DNA from: Pseudomonas asuensis
GTDB lineage: Bacteria; Pseudomonadota; Gammaproteobacteria; Pseudomonadales; Pseudomonadaceae
Reading direction: 5' to 3'
Assembly: GCF_014646755.1 (NCBI RefSeq)
Contig: NZ_BMNW01000004.1
Span: 62,001-126,000, forward strand
DNA length: 64,000 nucleotides
Made by a program: the position numbers and the translations under genes. Below, piece after piece: positions 9,152 to 19,808 of this stretch. Below the pieces are notes generated by a model that was not told where the DNA came from, ran no database searches, and was given only the letters and a program-made list of their open reading frames with translations. Numbering within the stretch: the first letter of the stretch is position 1; every line of letters starts with the position of its first letter.

Positions 9152-9163
9152 AGCAATGGATGT

Positions 9164-9202
9164 AAAAAAAGCCGTGCCTGGTTAGCCAGGCACGGCTTTT
9201 TT
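9164..9202. terminator. Bidirectional rho-independent terminator
   Basis: A perfect 11-bp GC-rich stem (9171-9181 with 9186-9196, loop TTAG) is flanked by seven A and six T. It should end the small-protein transcript and could also stop leftward transcription from gcvT. Confidence 0.9.
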
Positions 9203-9299
9203 GTACCTATTCCTTTAGGGATGCTTTGCACCACGTCTTAAGCCGAGGGGCACTGCCCTACCGTGGACCAGTAACGGCAAGCGTTACTCAGCCCATCGA

Positions 9300-9330
9300 C
9301 CGATAAGGCGCTACGCGCCATACGCCCTAC
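9300..9330. repeat. REP-like palindromic element
   Basis: GGCGCTACGCGCC followed by ATACGCCCTAC resembles the GTAGGRYG...AGCGC...CC class of intergenic repeats I know from pseudomonads. It sits downstream of gcvT, next to a dyad AGTAACG/CGTTACT at 9270-9288. Family assignment is by eye. Confidence 0.4.
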
Positions 9331-9342
9331 CCCGTATTTCTC

Positions 9343-10461
9343 TTACCCTCGGTAATAGCGCTGCGGCACAAAGGGCATCTTGGCAACCTTAACGGCCACT
9401 GGCTTGTTGCGCACCATGGCAAACAGCTCTGTCTCCAATGCAGCGTAGGCAATATCAACGTAACCCATAGCAACCGGTGCCCCCAGGGTCGGACCAAAGC
9501 CACCACTGGTAACCCGGCCGATCACCGCACCATTACCATCAACCAGCTCCGCCCCTTCGCGGACTGGCACTCGCTCCTGTACCAGCAAACCTACACGCTT
9601 GCGTGAGACGCCATTCTGCTGCTGGGCAAAAATTGCCTCAGCCCCAGGAAAACCGCCTGCCCTGGCACCCTCTGCGCGGCGCGCCTTGGACATGGCCCAG
9701 ACCAGGCTGGCCTCGACAGGAGTCGTTTGCGTATCCATATCATGGCCATACAGGCACAGGCCTGCTTCCAGGCGCAGGGAGTCGCGTGCGCCCAGGCCAA
9801 TGGCCTGTACTTCCGGCTCGGCCAACATGGCACGTGCCAGGCTCTCTGCACCCTCTACCGGAACAGAGATTTCAAAGCCGTCTTCCCCAGTGTAGCCACT
9901 TCGACTCACGATGCAGTCATGACCCAGTAGCGATACGCGTGTGACATTCATGAATGTCATTTCAGCTACCTGTGGCGCCAATCGAGCCAGTACAGATACC
10001 GCTGCCGGACCTTGCAGTGCCAGTAATGCCCGCTGCTCAAACATCGATTCAACATGGCAACGTGCGCCGATACGCGCCTTCAGGTGGGCCAGATCAGCTT
10101 CCTTGCAGGCCGCGTTAACAACCAAGTAAAGGCAATCGCCCAGGTTGGCAACCATCAGGTCATCCAGAATGCCGCCCTGCTCATTGGTAAACAGCGCATA
10201 GCGTTGCATGCCGACCGGTAACCCTACGATATCGACGGGAACAAGGCTTTCCAGGGCTGTTGCGGTGCTGTCTCCGGTCAGCAGAATCTGGCCCATGTGA
10301 GACACATCAAACAAGCCAGCCTGTGCTCGAGTGTGCTGATGCTCCTTGAGCACACCCAGCGGGTATTGCACCGGCATGTCGTAACCGGCGAACGGCACCA
10401 TGCGCGCGCCCAGTTCAAGGTGCAGGGCATGGAGTGGGGTCTTGAGCAATGATTCGGTCAT
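9343..10461 (-). CDS. gcvT: Aminomethyltransferase, glycine cleavage T protein
   Basis: A 372-residue cytosolic protein of normal GcvT length. It begins LLKTPLHALHLELGARMVPFAGYDMPVQYP, contains LFDVSHMGQILLTG and SRSGYTGEDGFEISV, and has the C-terminal barrel MGYVDIAYAALET. It transfers the aminomethyl group from lipoyl-GcvH to tetrahydrofolate, releasing ammonia. It is the distal gene of gcvH-gcvP-gcvT, but 240 bases of non-coding DNA separate it from gcvP, so it may also have its own promoter. AAGGAG lies before the ATG. Confidence 0.96.
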   Translation of the reverse strand: MTESLLKTPLHALHLELGARMVPFAGYDMPVQYPLGVLKEHQHTRAQAGLFDVSHMGQILLTGDSTATALESLVPVDIVGLPVGMQRYALFTNEQGGILDDLMVANLGDCLYLVVNAACKEADLAHLKARIGARCHVESMFEQRALLALQGPAAVSVLARLAPQVAEMTFMNVTRVSLLGHDCIVSRSGYTGEDGFEISVPVEGAESLARAMLAEPEVQAIGLGARDSLRLEAGLCLYGHDMDTQTTPVEASLVWAMSKARRAEGARAGGFPGAEAIFAQQQNGVSRKRVGLLVQERVPVREGAELVDGNGAVIGRVTSGGFGPTLGAPVAMGYVDIAYAALETELFAMVRNKPVAVKVAKMPFVPQRYYRG

Positions 10462-10574
10462 GGGGACTCCTTCATGAGTCGTACAGTCGCGTCCAACGCG
10501 AGCAAAAGGGGCAGTCGGGCATGGCGAATGGCGCAGTGCACCGAGCTTGGTAACGCCCTACAGTAACGCCGTAA

Positions 10575-10604
10575 GGGTAGAAAGCCGCGTCGCTACTTCT
10601 ACCC
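10575..10604. repeat. Inverted repeat in the gcvP-gcvT gap
   Basis: GGGTAGAA pairs with TTCTACCC around a 14-base loop. It may be an intercistronic mRNA hairpin or part of a REP cluster with the element at 10624-10677. Confidence 0.4.
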
Positions 10605-10623
10605 GACCACTGGATGGCTCGTT

Positions 10624-10677
10624 GAGGGGTATCGCTGCGCTCGCCCCCATCCTACACACTCTGTAGACAGGGCGAGC
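10624..10677. repeat. REP-like palindrome between gcvP and gcvT
   Basis: GAGGGGTATCGCTGCGCTCG continues into CCCCCATCCTAC, the inverse of a GTAGGATGGG..GCGCAGCGATACCC repeat I recognise from gammaproteobacterial intergenic regions. GCTCGCCC (10639-10646) also pairs with GGGCGAGC (10670-10677). It may stabilise or partly terminate the gcvHP message. Confidence 0.5.
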
Positions 10678-10701
10678 AAGGCGATGCCTATTAACCGTAA
10701 A

Positions 10702-13566
10702 TCACGCGTCCTGGTAGGCCTCAATGGGCGGGCAGGAGCAGACCAGATTTCGGTCACCGTAGACATTATCGATACGTGCTACGGGCGGGAAATACTTACC
10801 ATCGATCAACGAGTGCAGCGGATAAACAGCCTGCTCACGGGTATAGGGGTGCGCCCATTCACCCGTCAGTTCGCGTGCCGTGTGCGGCGCGTTCTTGAGC
10901 GGATTGTCGTTGGCATCCAGCGTACCGGCTTCAATGGCGCGGATCTCTTCGCGAATGGCGATCATGGCGTCGCAGAAACGATCCAACTCAGCCTTGGACT
11001 CACTCTCGGTCGGCTCGATCATCAACGTGCCGGCCACCGGGAAGGACATGGTCGGTGCGTGGAAGCCAAAGTCGATCAGGCGCTTGGCCACATCATCTAC
11101 CGTCACACCGCTGGTTTCCTTGAGCGGACGCAGATCCAGAATACACTCGTGCGCGACCAGGCCACCTTCACCCGAGTACAGCACGGGATAATGCGTTTCG
11201 AGGCGGCGAGCAACGTAGTTGGCATTGAGAATCGCGATCTGCGAGGCGCGGGTCAGGCCCTCTCCCCCCATCATTTTCATGTACATCCAGGAGATCGGCA
11301 GGATGCTGGCGCTGCCGTAAGGCGCAGCGGATACCGCACCTTCCTTGCGTTCAAGCCCGCCGTGGCCCGGCATGAAGGGCGCCAAGTGCGACTTCACACC
11401 AATCGGACCAACGCCTGGACCACCGCCGCCGTGGGGGATGCAGAATGTCTTGTGCAGGTTCAGGTGAGACACGTCGCCCCCAAACTTGCCCGGTGCGCAC
11501 AGGCCCACCATGGCGTTCATGTTGGCGCCGTCGATATAGACCTGACCGCCATGCTCGTGAACGATACTGCAGATTTCGCGGATGGATTCTTCAAACACAC
11601 CGTGAGTTGAGGGATAGGTAATCATCAGTGCAGCCAAATTGGCGGCATGCTGCTGAGCCTTGGCCCGCAGGTCACCCACATCCACATTACCGCGGCTGTC
11701 GCAGGCCACAACGACTACACGCATACCGGCCATTGAGGCAGTGGCGGGGTTGGTGCCATGAGCTGAAGACGGGATAAGGCAGATATCACGTTGCGTATCA
11801 CCACGGCTCTCGTGGTAGGCACGGATGGCCAACAGACCTGCATATTCCCCTTGGGAGCCTGCGTTAGGCTGCAGAGAAATGGCGTCATAACCGGTGGCAG
11901 CGCACAGCATCTGTTCCAGCTCAGCGATCATTTGAGCATAGCCCTGGGCCTGATCGGCCGGCACGAACGGGTGCAGGTTGCCAAACTCGGCCCAGGTTAC
12001 CGGGATCATCTCACTGGCGGCATTGAGCTTCATGGTGCAGGAGCCCAGCGGAATCATCGTACGGTCCAGAGCCAGGTCCTTATCCGCCAGTTTACGCAGA
12101 TAGCGCATCAGGTCGGTTTCGGAGCGGTACTGGGAAAATACCGGGTGGGTCAGGTAAGCGGACTGGCGACGAAGCGACTCGGGTATGTGCTCGCCCACTT
12201 GGCCAACCAGAGTGTCCAGCGAAGGCACTGGCTTGCCGTCACTGAAAATGTCCAGCAGAGCCATGACATCTTCAACGGTTGTAGTCTCGTCCAGCGAGAC
12301 GCCCAAGTCATTGTTATGGATCACGCGCAGGTTGAATCCTCTGGCGCGGGCCGCCTCATGAATAGCCTGCGTCTTCTCGCCAAATATCAATGTTAGCGTG
12401 TCGAAAAAGGTCTCTTGGGTGCGATGCCCCAGGGCATGCAGGCCCGCAGCCAGCAGTGCAGTCAACCGGTGGATACGCGTGGCGATCTGCTTGAGACCTT
12501 CTGGCCCGTGATACACGGCATACATGCTGGCAATGTTAGCCAGGAGCACTTGTGCAGTGCAGATGTTGCTCGTGGCCTTTTCGCGGCGGATGTGTTGTTC
12601 GCGGGTTTGCAGCGCCAGACGATAGGCTGGATTGCCGTGTCGGTCGATGGATACGCCCACCACACGACCGGGCATATCGCGCTTGTACTTGTCCTGAGTT
12701 GCAAAGTAGGCCGCATGTGGACCACCAAATCCTAGCGGTACGCCAAAGCGCTGTGCAGTGCCGATAGCGACATCGGCACCAAACTCACCGGGTGGCGTCA
12801 GGAGGGTCAGCGCGAGCAGATCAGCCGCAACAGCCACCAACGCACCGGCGGCGTGGAAGTCCTCGATAACTTCGCGGTAATCCCGAAGCTCACCGGTTGT
12901 CATCGGGTACTGGAAAAGCGCACCAAATAATCGGCTGTGGTCATCGATATCCTTTTCTGCACCCACCACAATCTCAATACCCAAAGGCTCAGCACGGGTA
13001 CGGATGACATCAAGGGTCTGCGGATGACAATGCAGCGACACGAAGAAGGCGTTGGCCTTGCTCTTGGAAAGCCGGCGGCAAAACGTCATGGCCTCAGCGG
13101 CGGCAGTGGCCTCATCCAACAGAGAAGCGTTGGCAACAGGCAGACCCGTCAGGTCGCCAATCAGGGTCTGGAAATTCAAGAGCGCTTCCAGGCGGCCTTG
13201 AGAAATCTCTGGCTGATAAGGCGTATAGGCCGTGTACCAGCCTGGGTTCTCCAAGAGATTTCGCAGGATCGGCGCCGGGGTATGGCAGTTGTAATAGCCC
13301 TGTCCAATAAAAGACTTGAGCAGTTTGTTCTTTTTGGCAATGCCGCGCAGCTCGGCTAAGGCATCCGCTTCAGACAAGCCCTTGGGCAGATCCAATACAC
13401 TGGTGCCTTTAATGCTGTCTGGGATGACCTTGGCGGTCATCGCCTCTACGGAGTCATAGCCCAGCAGATCAAGCATGGACACGATATCCAGCTCACGCGG
13501 GCCGATGTGGCGTGGGATGAATTCATCCGCTGTGCTGAATGAGTCGCGAAAATCGGTCATGTTCAC
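10702..13566 (-). CDS. gcvP: Glycine dehydrogenase (decarboxylating), P protein
   Basis: A 954-residue fused P1/P2 protein, the usual proteobacterial length. It begins with [12 protein letters not shown]. The pyridoxal-phosphate lysine is in [24 protein letters not shown], followed by the [17 protein letters not shown] region. It decarboxylates glycine and loads the aminomethyl group on lipoyl-GcvH. It starts four bases after the gcvH stop, so the two are one transcript. A GAGGAAG site precedes the ATG. Confidence 0.97.
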   Translation of the reverse strand: MNMTDFRDSFSTADEFIPRHIGPRELDIVSMLDLLGYDSVEAMTAKVIPDSIKGTSVLDLPKGLSEADALAELRGIAKKNKLLKSFIGQGYYNCHTPAPILRNLLENPGWYTAYTPYQPEISQGRLEALLNFQTLIGDLTGLPVANASLLDEATAAAEAMTFCRRLSKSKANAFFVSLHCHPQTLDVIRTRAEPLGIEIVVGAEKDIDDHSRLFGALFQYPMTTGELRDYREVIEDFHAAGALVAVAADLLALTLLTPPGEFGADVAIGTAQRFGVPLGFGGPHAAYFATQDKYKRDMPGRVVGVSIDRHGNPAYRLALQTREQHIRREKATSNICTAQVLLANIASMYAVYHGPEGLKQIATRIHRLTALLAAGLHALGHRTQETFFDTLTLIFGEKTQAIHEAARARGFNLRVIHNNDLGVSLDETTTVEDVMALLDIFSDGKPVPSLDTLVGQVGEHIPESLRRQSAYLTHPVFSQYRSETDLMRYLRKLADKDLALDRTMIPLGSCTMKLNAASEMIPVTWAEFGNLHPFVPADQAQGYAQMIAELEQMLCAATGYDAISLQPNAGSQGEYAGLLAIRAYHESRGDTQRDICLIPSSAHGTNPATASMAGMRVVVVACDSRGNVDVGDLRAKAQQHAANLAALMITYPSTHGVFEESIREICSIVHEHGGQVYIDGANMNAMVGLCAPGKFGGDVSHLNLHKTFCIPHGGGGPGVGPIGVKSHLAPFMPGHGGLERKEGAVSAAPYGSASILPISWMYMKMMGGEGLTRASQIAILNANYVARRLETHYPVLYSGEGGLVAHECILDLRPLKETSGVTVDDVAKRLIDFGFHAPTMSFPVAGTLMIEPTESESKAELDRFCDAMIAIREEIRAIEAGTLDANDNPLKNAPHTARELTGEWAHPYTREQAVYPLHSLIDGKYFPPVARIDNVYGDRNLVCSCPPIEAYQDA

Positions 13567-13570
13567 TTCC

Positions 13571-13939
13571 TCAAGCCTTGATCAATTGAGCGTAGCTGTC
13601 TTCGGTAAGCAGCGTGCCAAGTGCTTCCGGATCAGCAGGACGCATGCGGAAGAACCAGCCGGCGTTGAGAGGGTCCTGATTGACCTGCTCTGGGGCATCG
13701 CTTAACGCCTCGTTGATTTCCAGGATTTCGCCATCAATTGGCATGGCGATATTGCTGGCGGCCTTTACTGATTCTAATACCGCCACCTCTTCGCCTTGGG
13801 CGTAGGCGCGCAGTTCCGGCAGTTGCACGAAGACCAGGTCGCCCAAGGCATCCTGAGCATAATCCGTAATGCCCACGGTGATGGTGCCGTCGGCTTCCAG
13901 ACGCAGCCATTCGTGTTCTTCGGTAAAGCGCATAACCAT
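13571..13939 (-). CDS. gcvH: Glycine cleavage system H protein
   Basis: A 122-residue lipoyl carrier protein. [31 protein letters not shown] is the classic H-protein start and [19 protein letters not shown] contains the lipoyl lysine. The start at 13939 was chosen because AGGAG lies six bases before it; a longer frame to 13975 lacks this. It is the first gene of gcvHPT. The upstream region carries a sigma-54-type promoter and GcsR-like sites, listed separately. Confidence 0.95.
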   Translation of the reverse strand: MVMRFTEEHEWLRLEADGTITVGITDYAQDALGDLVFVQLPELRAYAQGEEVAVLESVKAASNIAMPIDGEILEINEALSDAPEQVNQDPLNAGWFFRMRPADPEALGTLLTEDSYAQLIKA

Positions 13940-13994
13940 TGCAGACTCCTGAATAGAGATAGCCCGGCAGGGCAACTAGCTGACCTCTTCTTTA

Positions 13995-14010
13995 GCAAGG
14001 CAGGTGCCAA
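13995..14010 (-). promoter_or_regulatory. Sigma-54 (-24/-12) promoter for gcvHPT
   Basis: On the minus strand the sequence reads TTGGCAC-CTGCC-TTGCTAAA. TGGCAC-N5-TTGC is exact and TTGCT fits TTGCW. Transcription would start near 13983, giving an untranslated leader of about 45 bases before the gcvH ATG. Confidence 0.8.
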
Positions 14011-14075
14011 GGTTGCACCGATGGCGCTATGCCAGAGCCTATGCGGCCTGCAAGAAATCAATAAAGAAAAGGCGG

Positions 14076-14093
14076 TGTAATGAAAACGCTACA
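14076..14093. promoter_or_regulatory. GcsR-like binding site 1
   Basis: TGTAATG-AAAA-CGCTACA is an 18-bp dyad with the layout of the GcsR site I remember for P. aeruginosa (TGTAACG-N4-CGTTCCG). It lies about 70 bases upstream of the sigma-54 promoter. Confidence 0.6.
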
Positions 14094-14157
14094 CCGTTGA
14101 TAAGCAAGTCTGCAATGAACTGTTCAAGCCTAGAGAAGGCAAGGCTTTGCGAGTATA

Positions 14158-14175
14158 TGTATCGAGTTCATTACA
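14158..14175. promoter_or_regulatory. GcsR-like binding site 2
   Basis: TGTATCG-AGTT-CATTACA has the same 7-4-7 layout with both outer TGTA/TACA bases. It is one base from site 3. Confidence 0.6.
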
Positions 14176-14176
14176 G

Positions 14177-14194
14177 TGCAACGAATTCGATACA
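14177..14194. promoter_or_regulatory. GcsR-like binding site 3
   Basis: TGCAACG-AATT-CGATACA has the same layout. With site 2 it lies inside a 12-bp perfect inverted repeat (14154-14165 with 14187-14198), giving two tandem dyads 19 bp apart centre to centre. Confidence 0.6.
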
Positions 14195-14283
14195 TATAGA
14201 GTTCACGCTCAAATAAGGACGAAAAGACGAGCCGCCCTGAGCCATAAAGTTCCGCACCTGACAGCCGCTTCGCTGGTGGGTCA

Positions 14284-17200
14284 CTATGGCTTGCTATTGT
14301 GGACCATGTCCTGCACACGGGACGCCAGCACTTCTATGGGGAATGGCTTGGTAATCATCGCCATATTGGGCTCCAGGAAGCCATTGGCGATAACGGCATT
14401 CTCCGCATAGCCGGTCATGAACAGTACCCTGAGATCCGGTCGCTTGACGCGGGCCGCATCAGCCATCTGCCGTCCGTTAATGCCCGGTAGGCCCACATCG
14501 GTTACCAGCAGGTCAATGCGCACATCGGACTTGAGTATCTCAAGGCCAGAAGGGCCGTCCACTGCTTCTAGCACCCAATAGCCCAACTCACTCAATACCT
14601 CGACTACCAGGCCGCGAACCGCATGCTCATCCTCGACCACCAGCACAACCTCGCTGGCTTCGGACTGGCGGCTTAATGATACAGGCTCACTGAGCGTGGG
14701 CTCCTCTCTGCTTTCACCGTAATAACGTGGCAGGTAAAGCTTGATGGTGGTGCCTTGACCAACTTCAGAATAAATCTTGGCAGCCCCTTCCGACTGCCGG
14801 GTAAAACCATAAATCATCGAAAGCCCAAGCCCCGTCCCCTCGCCCAATGGCTTGGTCGTAAAGAAGGGGTCAAAGGCCTTTGCAATGACGTCAGGTGTCA
14901 TGCCGGTTCCGGTATCCGTCACACTCACACAGATGTATTGACCAGGCTTTATATCCCGGTCACGGGATGCATAGGCTTCATCCAGGTAGGTATTGCTGGT
15001 TTCGACAGTCAGTCGGCCACCCTCCGGCATGGCGGCACGGGCATTGATGGCCAGATTAAGAATGGCATTTTCCAGCTGGTGGGGGTCGCACAGCGTCAGC
15101 CAGAGCGCGCCAGCCTTGACGATCTCTAATTGCACTGACTCACCCATGGTGCGGTGCAGCAAGTCATCCATACCGGTGATCAGCTCATTGGCATTGACCA
15201 CCTTGGGCACCAAAGGCTGTCGGCGCGAGAAAGCCAGTAGCCGGTGCGTCAGGGCAGCTGCCCGACTGGCCGACGACATGGCCGTGCTGGCAAAGCGGTC
15301 AAGGTCTGCCAATTTACCCTGCTGAATTCGCATGCGAATCAGATCAAGCGAGCCGATGATGCCCGTCAGGAGGTTATTGAAATCATGGGCAATGCCACCG
15401 GTTAGTTGCCCTACCGCCTCCATCTTCTGGCTCTGTCGGAGCTGCTCCTGGGCCTGCGCCAACTCGGCCGCTGCAACCTTTTCCGCCTCGATATCACGAC
15501 CTACTGCATGGATGTAGCGGGCATCGGGGACTGCCGTCCAGGACAGCCAACGGTAACTGCCGTCCTTATGCCGATAGCGGTTCTCGAACCGCAGCGTAGT
15601 ATGCCCCTGGGAAAGCTTACCTACCTCGGCCATGGTGCTCTCGATATCGTCGGGATGGACGAAATCCAGCAACACCTTGCCCAGCAGCTCATCTTCCTGC
15701 CAGCCCAGTAATTGCTTCCAGGCGGGGTTCGCCGCCATCATGACGCCATCAAAGCGCGCTACCAGCATGACGTCTGTGGTCAGGCGCCACATGCGATCAA
15801 GGTCTGCCGTGCGCTCGGCGACGCGCTGCTCCAGGGTTTCCGTCAGGCGCCGGGAGGCTTCCTCGGCTTCCTTGCGATCGTGAATATCACTGTTATTGCC
15901 CATCCACCCGGTTACGTTTCCGGCTTCATCACGCAGGACTTCTGCACGGATATCAAACCACCGGTAGGTACCGTCCTTTCGTCGTAATCGAGCCTCAAGC
16001 TGATAAAACACGCCCCGGCTACGAGCATCGAGCCAGATATCCAATAGCCGCTGGGTATCATCCGGGTGAATGACTTGCGCCCAGCCCAGAGGCAGTGCCT
16101 CTTCTGGTGTCTGCCCGGTGTAGTCGTACCAGTAGCTGTTCAGGTAGCTGAGCGAGCCGTCGGGATTACCAAACCAAATGATAGCTGGAGACAGATCCGT
16201 CATCTGTCTCAACCGCGCCTCGCTGACTTCGAGCCGTCTTAAAGTGCGTTGCTGTTCGGAAAGGTCACGTGCGATGGCGGCTATGCCCAACACCTCGCCT
16301 TTTTCATCCCGTATCGCGAACACAGCGTAGTGAACCGGGATACCCGTCTCGGTCCGGCGATCACGGAACCGAAACTCGCCGACCCATTTACCCTTGCCCA
16401 GGACGGCGGGAAGAATAGTCGACTTAACAAAGGGACGATCTTCAGGCAGGAAATAGTCCAGCACACAGGTCTGCCTGACAGCCTCTTCACTGGCAAGGCC
16501 AACCAGGCGGCGTCCAGCTTCGTTGACGAAATAGGCCTGACCGTCTGGAGAGGCCATGCCAATAAAGTCGTCAGACTGCTCCACGATCATCATCGCCCGG
16601 CGCCAGCCCTCATAGGCGCGCACCTGCTCGCTGTTATCTACGATCGTACAGATAGCACCGTGCCGCTCACCATTCCGGAAAATGACCTGGGCCCGATACG
16701 CTACAGGGACACAAGTGCCGTCACGCTGATAGAAAGCCCCATCGGCCACGTATTCGGCAGTACCTTCGCGGGCCGTACGATAAATCGGATAATCAGCCAT
16801 GGCCTGGTGCGCCTGCTTGTGAGCCGGATCAATCAACTCTTCCAGGCGCCAGCCAATAATCTCTTTCTCGCTTTTAGCACCGAAAAGCCTGACAAACGCA
16901 ACGTTGCACAGGGTAACCACCCCGTGCTGATCAATCGAGTAAAAGCCTTCGGAAATAGAATCCAGCAGCAGGCGGTAACTGTCATGACTGGCACGCAGCT
17001 CCTCCTGGATCAGCCGCTGCTCGGTGCGATCACGAAGAATCTTGATGAATCCCGTGACCTGACCAGACGCACTCTTGAGCGGCATAAGCTCACCACTGGC
17101 CCAAAAGCGCTGCCCACTCTTACGCAAATGCCAGCGCTCATCCATGCTACGCCCGTGTGCAAGGGCAGTCTGGCGCTCCTTTTCAGGAACCTTGGCTTCG

Positions 17201-17943
17201 CGATCTTCAGGCGTAAAGATCATCGCCCCAGGCTTTTCCAGTGCCTCGGCTTCCACCCAGCCAAGCGTACGACACGCACCCTCATTCCAGGTGGTGATAC
17301 GGCCTTCCAGATCCAGGCAAAAAATAGCGTAATCGACAGCGCTGTCGAGAACCTGACCCCATGGGAGAGGCACCGCGTCTGCCTGCATCGGCTCTTCAGC
17401 CTGACGCGCCCTGTTCCGATCGAGGGTAAGGCCGTGGATCTCCAGTTGCGCCATAACTGAGCGGGCCAGCTCCTGAAACAGGAGGCGCTGCGTGAAATCC
17501 AGTTGCCGCGGCGCCGTATCCATAAGGCTGAGTACTCCGACAGGAATACCCGACGTTGTTCTCAGCGCAATACCTGCATAGTAAGAAGCCCCTGTGCTGG
17601 CGTTCAGGGCGCTCGGTGGGGTAAAGCTCAAATCGCTGCTCGGCCCGCTGAATTCTAGAATTTCAGGTGCCGTTAATGCCTCCGCCCAGGGTGCATAAGC
17701 ATCGACCGCGGGCCACCCTCCCTGCTCTGCCGCCAGCCAAAGCCCTTTTGCATCACGCAGATGAATAGCGGCTTGCGAAACGCAATAGGTCTCCCTGGCT
17801 CGCCGAGCAATATCAGCAAGTTCAGGCACCTGTGGATGGGCTAACAGGCCGTAGCGTTCAAGCACATCCTGTAACGCAGCAGGTAGCTGCTCTGGCTCGT
17901 GGGAGGCGTCGGTCATGTACAACTGGGTCGTATGTGGAGGCAT
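14284..17943 (-). CDS. Multi-PAS hybrid sensor histidine kinase with receiver domain
   Basis: A 1219-residue protein without evident membrane segments, so probably cytosolic. A GAF-like domain fills about residues 10-165, followed by about five PAS domains (195-820). Several carry clear PAS signatures, such as [24 protein letters not shown] and [13 protein letters not shown]. The HisKA helix has the phospho-acceptor His853 in [11 protein letters not shown]. The ATPase domain has [14 protein letters not shown] and [13 protein letters not shown] receiver domain spans about 1099-1215 with Asp1149 in [10 protein letters not shown]. Its ligand is unknown. The gene follows the GcsR-like regulator by 141 bases on the same strand, and gcvHPT lies downstream. 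Confidence 0.88.
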   Translation of the reverse strand: MPPHTTQLYMTDASHEPEQLPAALQDVLERYGLLAHPQVPELADIARRARETYCVSQAAIHLRDAKGLWLAAEQGGWPAVDAYAPWAEALTAPEILEFSGPSSDLSFTPPSALNASTGASYYAGIALRTTSGIPVGVLSLMDTAPRQLDFTQRLLFQELARSVMAQLEIHGLTLDRNRARQAEEPMQADAVPLPWGQVLDSAVDYAIFCLDLEGRITTWNEGACRTLGWVEAEALEKPGAMIFTPEDREAKVPEKERQTALAHGRSMDERWHLRKSGQRFWASGELMPLKSASGQVTGFIKILRDRTEQRLIQEELRASHDSYRLLLDSISEGFYSIDQHGVVTLCNVAFVRLFGAKSEKEIIGWRLEELIDPAHKQAHQAMADYPIYRTAREGTAEYVADGAFYQRDGTCVPVAYRAQVIFRNGERHGAICTIVDNSEQVRAYEGWRRAMMIVEQSDDFIGMASPDGQAYFVNEAGRRLVGLASEEAVRQTCVLDYFLPEDRPFVKSTILPAVLGKGKWVGEFRFRDRRTETGIPVHYAVFAIRDEKGEVLGIAAIARDLSEQQRTLRRLEVSEARLRQMTDLSPAIIWFGNPDGSLSYLNSYWYDYTGQTPEEALPLGWAQVIHPDDTQRLLDIWLDARSRGVFYQLEARLRRKDGTYRWFDIRAEVLRDEAGNVTGWMGNNSDIHDRKEAEEASRRLTETLEQRVAERTADLDRMWRLTTDVMLVARFDGVMMAANPAWKQLLGWQEDELLGKVLLDFVHPDDIESTMAEVGKLSQGHTTLRFENRYRHKDGSYRWLSWTAVPDARYIHAVGRDIEAEKVAAAELAQAQEQLRQSQKMEAVGQLTGGIAHDFNNLLTGIIGSLDLIRMRIQQGKLADLDRFASTAMSSASRAAALTHRLLAFSRRQPLVPKVVNANELITGMDDLLHRTMGESVQLEIVKAGALWLTLCDPHQLENAILNLAINARAAMPEGGRLTVETSNTYLDEAYASRDRDIKPGQYICVSVTDTGTGMTPDVIAKAFDPFFTTKPLGEGTGLGLSMIYGFTRQSEGAAKIYSEVGQGTTIKLYLPRYYGESREEPTLSEPVSLSRQSEASEVVLVVEDEHAVRGLVVEVLSELGYWVLEAVDGPSGLEILKSDVRIDLLVTDVGLPGINGRQMADAARVKRPDLRVLFMTGYAENAVIANGFLEPNMAMITKPFPIEVLASRVQDMVHNSKP

Positions 17944-18084
17944 AAGTACCGCTCATCCTTGAGAAACTAATGACAGGCCTGATTGAGACCCGTCTGGAAC
18001 GGTCTATGGCACATAGACAAACAAGAAGCGGATGAATTCGCCTCTGGTAATCAAACAGTGGAAGGGAGCTTACCCTAGGCACGC

Positions 18085-19623
18085 TCAGCTTTTGCTGGGA
18101 ATACCATACTTGCGAAGCCGGTGAGCAATAGCGGTATGGGAAGTTTTGAGACGGGCAGCCAGTTGCCGGCTGGATGGGTAATGCGGGTAGAGGTTTTCCA
18201 GCAAGGCTTTTTCATAGCGTGAAACAGCTTCATCCAGACTACTCACCTCGCCGTCCACCTGACGTGCGACTTCCGTGCCCGCAATATCCAGATCGCCGAT
18301 ATCCACCACTGTGCTCTCACTGATGGCGGCCGCCCGAAAGATAACGTTCTGCAATTGCCGCACGTTACCGGGCCAACGATTACTCAAGAGCGCTGGATAT
18401 GTACCTGGCGCCAATCGGCAGGGAGGCCGCTGGATCTGCGCGCAGGCCTGCTGCATGAAGTGTCGAGCCAGCACCAGGATATCCTGTCCGCGCTCACGCA
18501 GCGGTGGAACGTCAAGGTTCAAGACGTTAAGACGGTAGAACAAGTCTTCCCGGAAGGTCCCCTCAGCAACACGCTTTTCCAGATCGCGGTGTGTGGCACT
18601 CAGAATACGGACATTGACCTTCAGCTCGCGCTCACCCCCGACCCGGCGGAAGGTGCCATCGGATAGGAAGCGCAGCAACTTGGCCTGTAGGTACGGTGAC
18701 ATTTCGCCGATCTCGTCGAGAAAAACCGTTCCCTTGTCAGCCAGTTCAAGAAGGCCTGGCTTGCCGCCCCGTTGCGCGCCGGTAAAGGCACCCGGCGCAT
18801 AGCCAAACAGTTCGCTTTCCGCAAGGCTCTCCGGCAAAGCCGCACAGTTGAGTGCCAGAAACGGGGCATTGCGGCGAAAGCTGACCGTATGGCAGGCCCG
18901 AGCCACCAGCTCTTTACCTGTTCCTGTCTCGCCCTGGATCAGGAGTGGCGCATCCAACGCGGCCACGCGCTGGGCACGGGCCTTGAGTGCCCGAACGGGT
19001 GCCGAGTCGCCCAGAATCGATTCGAATCCTTCCGCCGGGTCATGGCGAAGCGCCGAAAGACGGGCCCCGATCCGGCTGGGTGCATAAAGGGTTAGAAGCC
19101 CACCGGCCAGTCGCTGGGCATTGCCTTCGGCAGCCTCACTGATCGGGGTCGAATCCAGCAGGAGCGCCTGCCCGCGCAAGGTCACTTCACGCATGGGTAT
19201 ACGAAACGCCTGCTCCAGTAGTTCAGTTTGCAACGCGGGATCATTGAACAGGGTTGCCACGGTTGCACCCTGGGGCGAAGGCTCATCCACCATGGTGGCA
19301 AAGGCCGGGTTGGCCAACAGGATGCTACCCTCACGGTCTACAGCCAGGACAGGGTCGCCCATGGCAGCAAGCAAGGCATCCAGATGCAGCGTGCGTCGCT
19401 GACCCGGCAGAATATCCACCACCCGGACGGCTTGCACACCGTGCACGGTCAGCAGCGCCCCACGTAATTCTTCCAACACCTCGGCACTCAGCGTCGGTGC
19501 ATCGATGTAGACATTAGGCGGCACCATCTCGACAGCATCAAGATTAAGATTGCGCGCACCCAGGAGTGCCAGCACTTCCTGGGTAATGCCGACACGGTCG
19601 ATAAAACTGACGTGGATTCGCAT
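18085..19623 (-). CDS. gcsR: TyrR/GcsR-type sigma-54-dependent regulator (ACT-PAS-AAA+-HTH)
   Basis: A 512-residue enhancer-binding protein. An ACT domain (1-75, RIHVSFIDRVGITQEVLALL) could bind an amino acid, and a PAS domain follows (about 80-190). The AAA+ domain has Walker A GETGTGKE at 231-238 and the GAFTGA loop at 278-283, which contacts sigma-54; E. coli TyrR lacks that loop, GcsR has it. A Fis-type helix-turn-helix ends the protein (SSRQLAARLKTSHTAIAHRLRKYGI). In P. aeruginosa GcsR activates a glycine cleavage operon in response to glycine. Here gcvHPT lies 4 kb downstream with a matching promoter. The name rests on domains plus context; PhhR/TyrR for aromatic amino acids is the alternative. 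Confidence 0.8.
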   Translation of the reverse strand: MRIHVSFIDRVGITQEVLALLGARNLNLDAVEMVPPNVYIDAPTLSAEVLEELRGALLTVHGVQAVRVVDILPGQRRTLHLDALLAAMGDPVLAVDREGSILLANPAFATMVDEPSPQGATVATLFNDPALQTELLEQAFRIPMREVTLRGQALLLDSTPISEAAEGNAQRLAGGLLTLYAPSRIGARLSALRHDPAEGFESILGDSAPVRALKARAQRVAALDAPLLIQGETGTGKELVARACHTVSFRRNAPFLALNCAALPESLAESELFGYAPGAFTGAQRGGKPGLLELADKGTVFLDEIGEMSPYLQAKLLRFLSDGTFRRVGGERELKVNVRILSATHRDLEKRVAEGTFREDLFYRLNVLNLDVPPLRERGQDILVLARHFMQQACAQIQRPPCRLAPGTYPALLSNRWPGNVRQLQNVIFRAAAISESTVVDIGDLDIAGTEVARQVDGEVSSLDEAVSRYEKALLENLYPHYPSSRQLAARLKTSHTAIAHRLRKYGIPSKS

Positions 19624-19808
19624 GGAATGGGAGAGGTCTCAAACAGGTGTAGCCATGGGCAAGCCTGTATCGTACCGGATGACCCTTCCCCATGGGCACT
19701 CACTACCCAGAATTGCCTGTATTTATTGTTGCTCCGCCTGGTAAAGCGTCTACGCTAGAATGATGGCTCTTTTCCATTATCCGGGCCGCTCTGCGAGACC
19801 TCCATCCT

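Noticed and set aside
13940-14283. Glycine riboswitch before gcvH
   Set aside because: I looked for the conserved aptamer core on the minus strand and did not see it; the sigma-54 promoter and dyads explain the region better.
16249-17460. 403-residue plus-strand frame opposite the sensor kinase
   Set aside because: Antisense to well-defined PAS domains, with no domain or ribosome site of its own.
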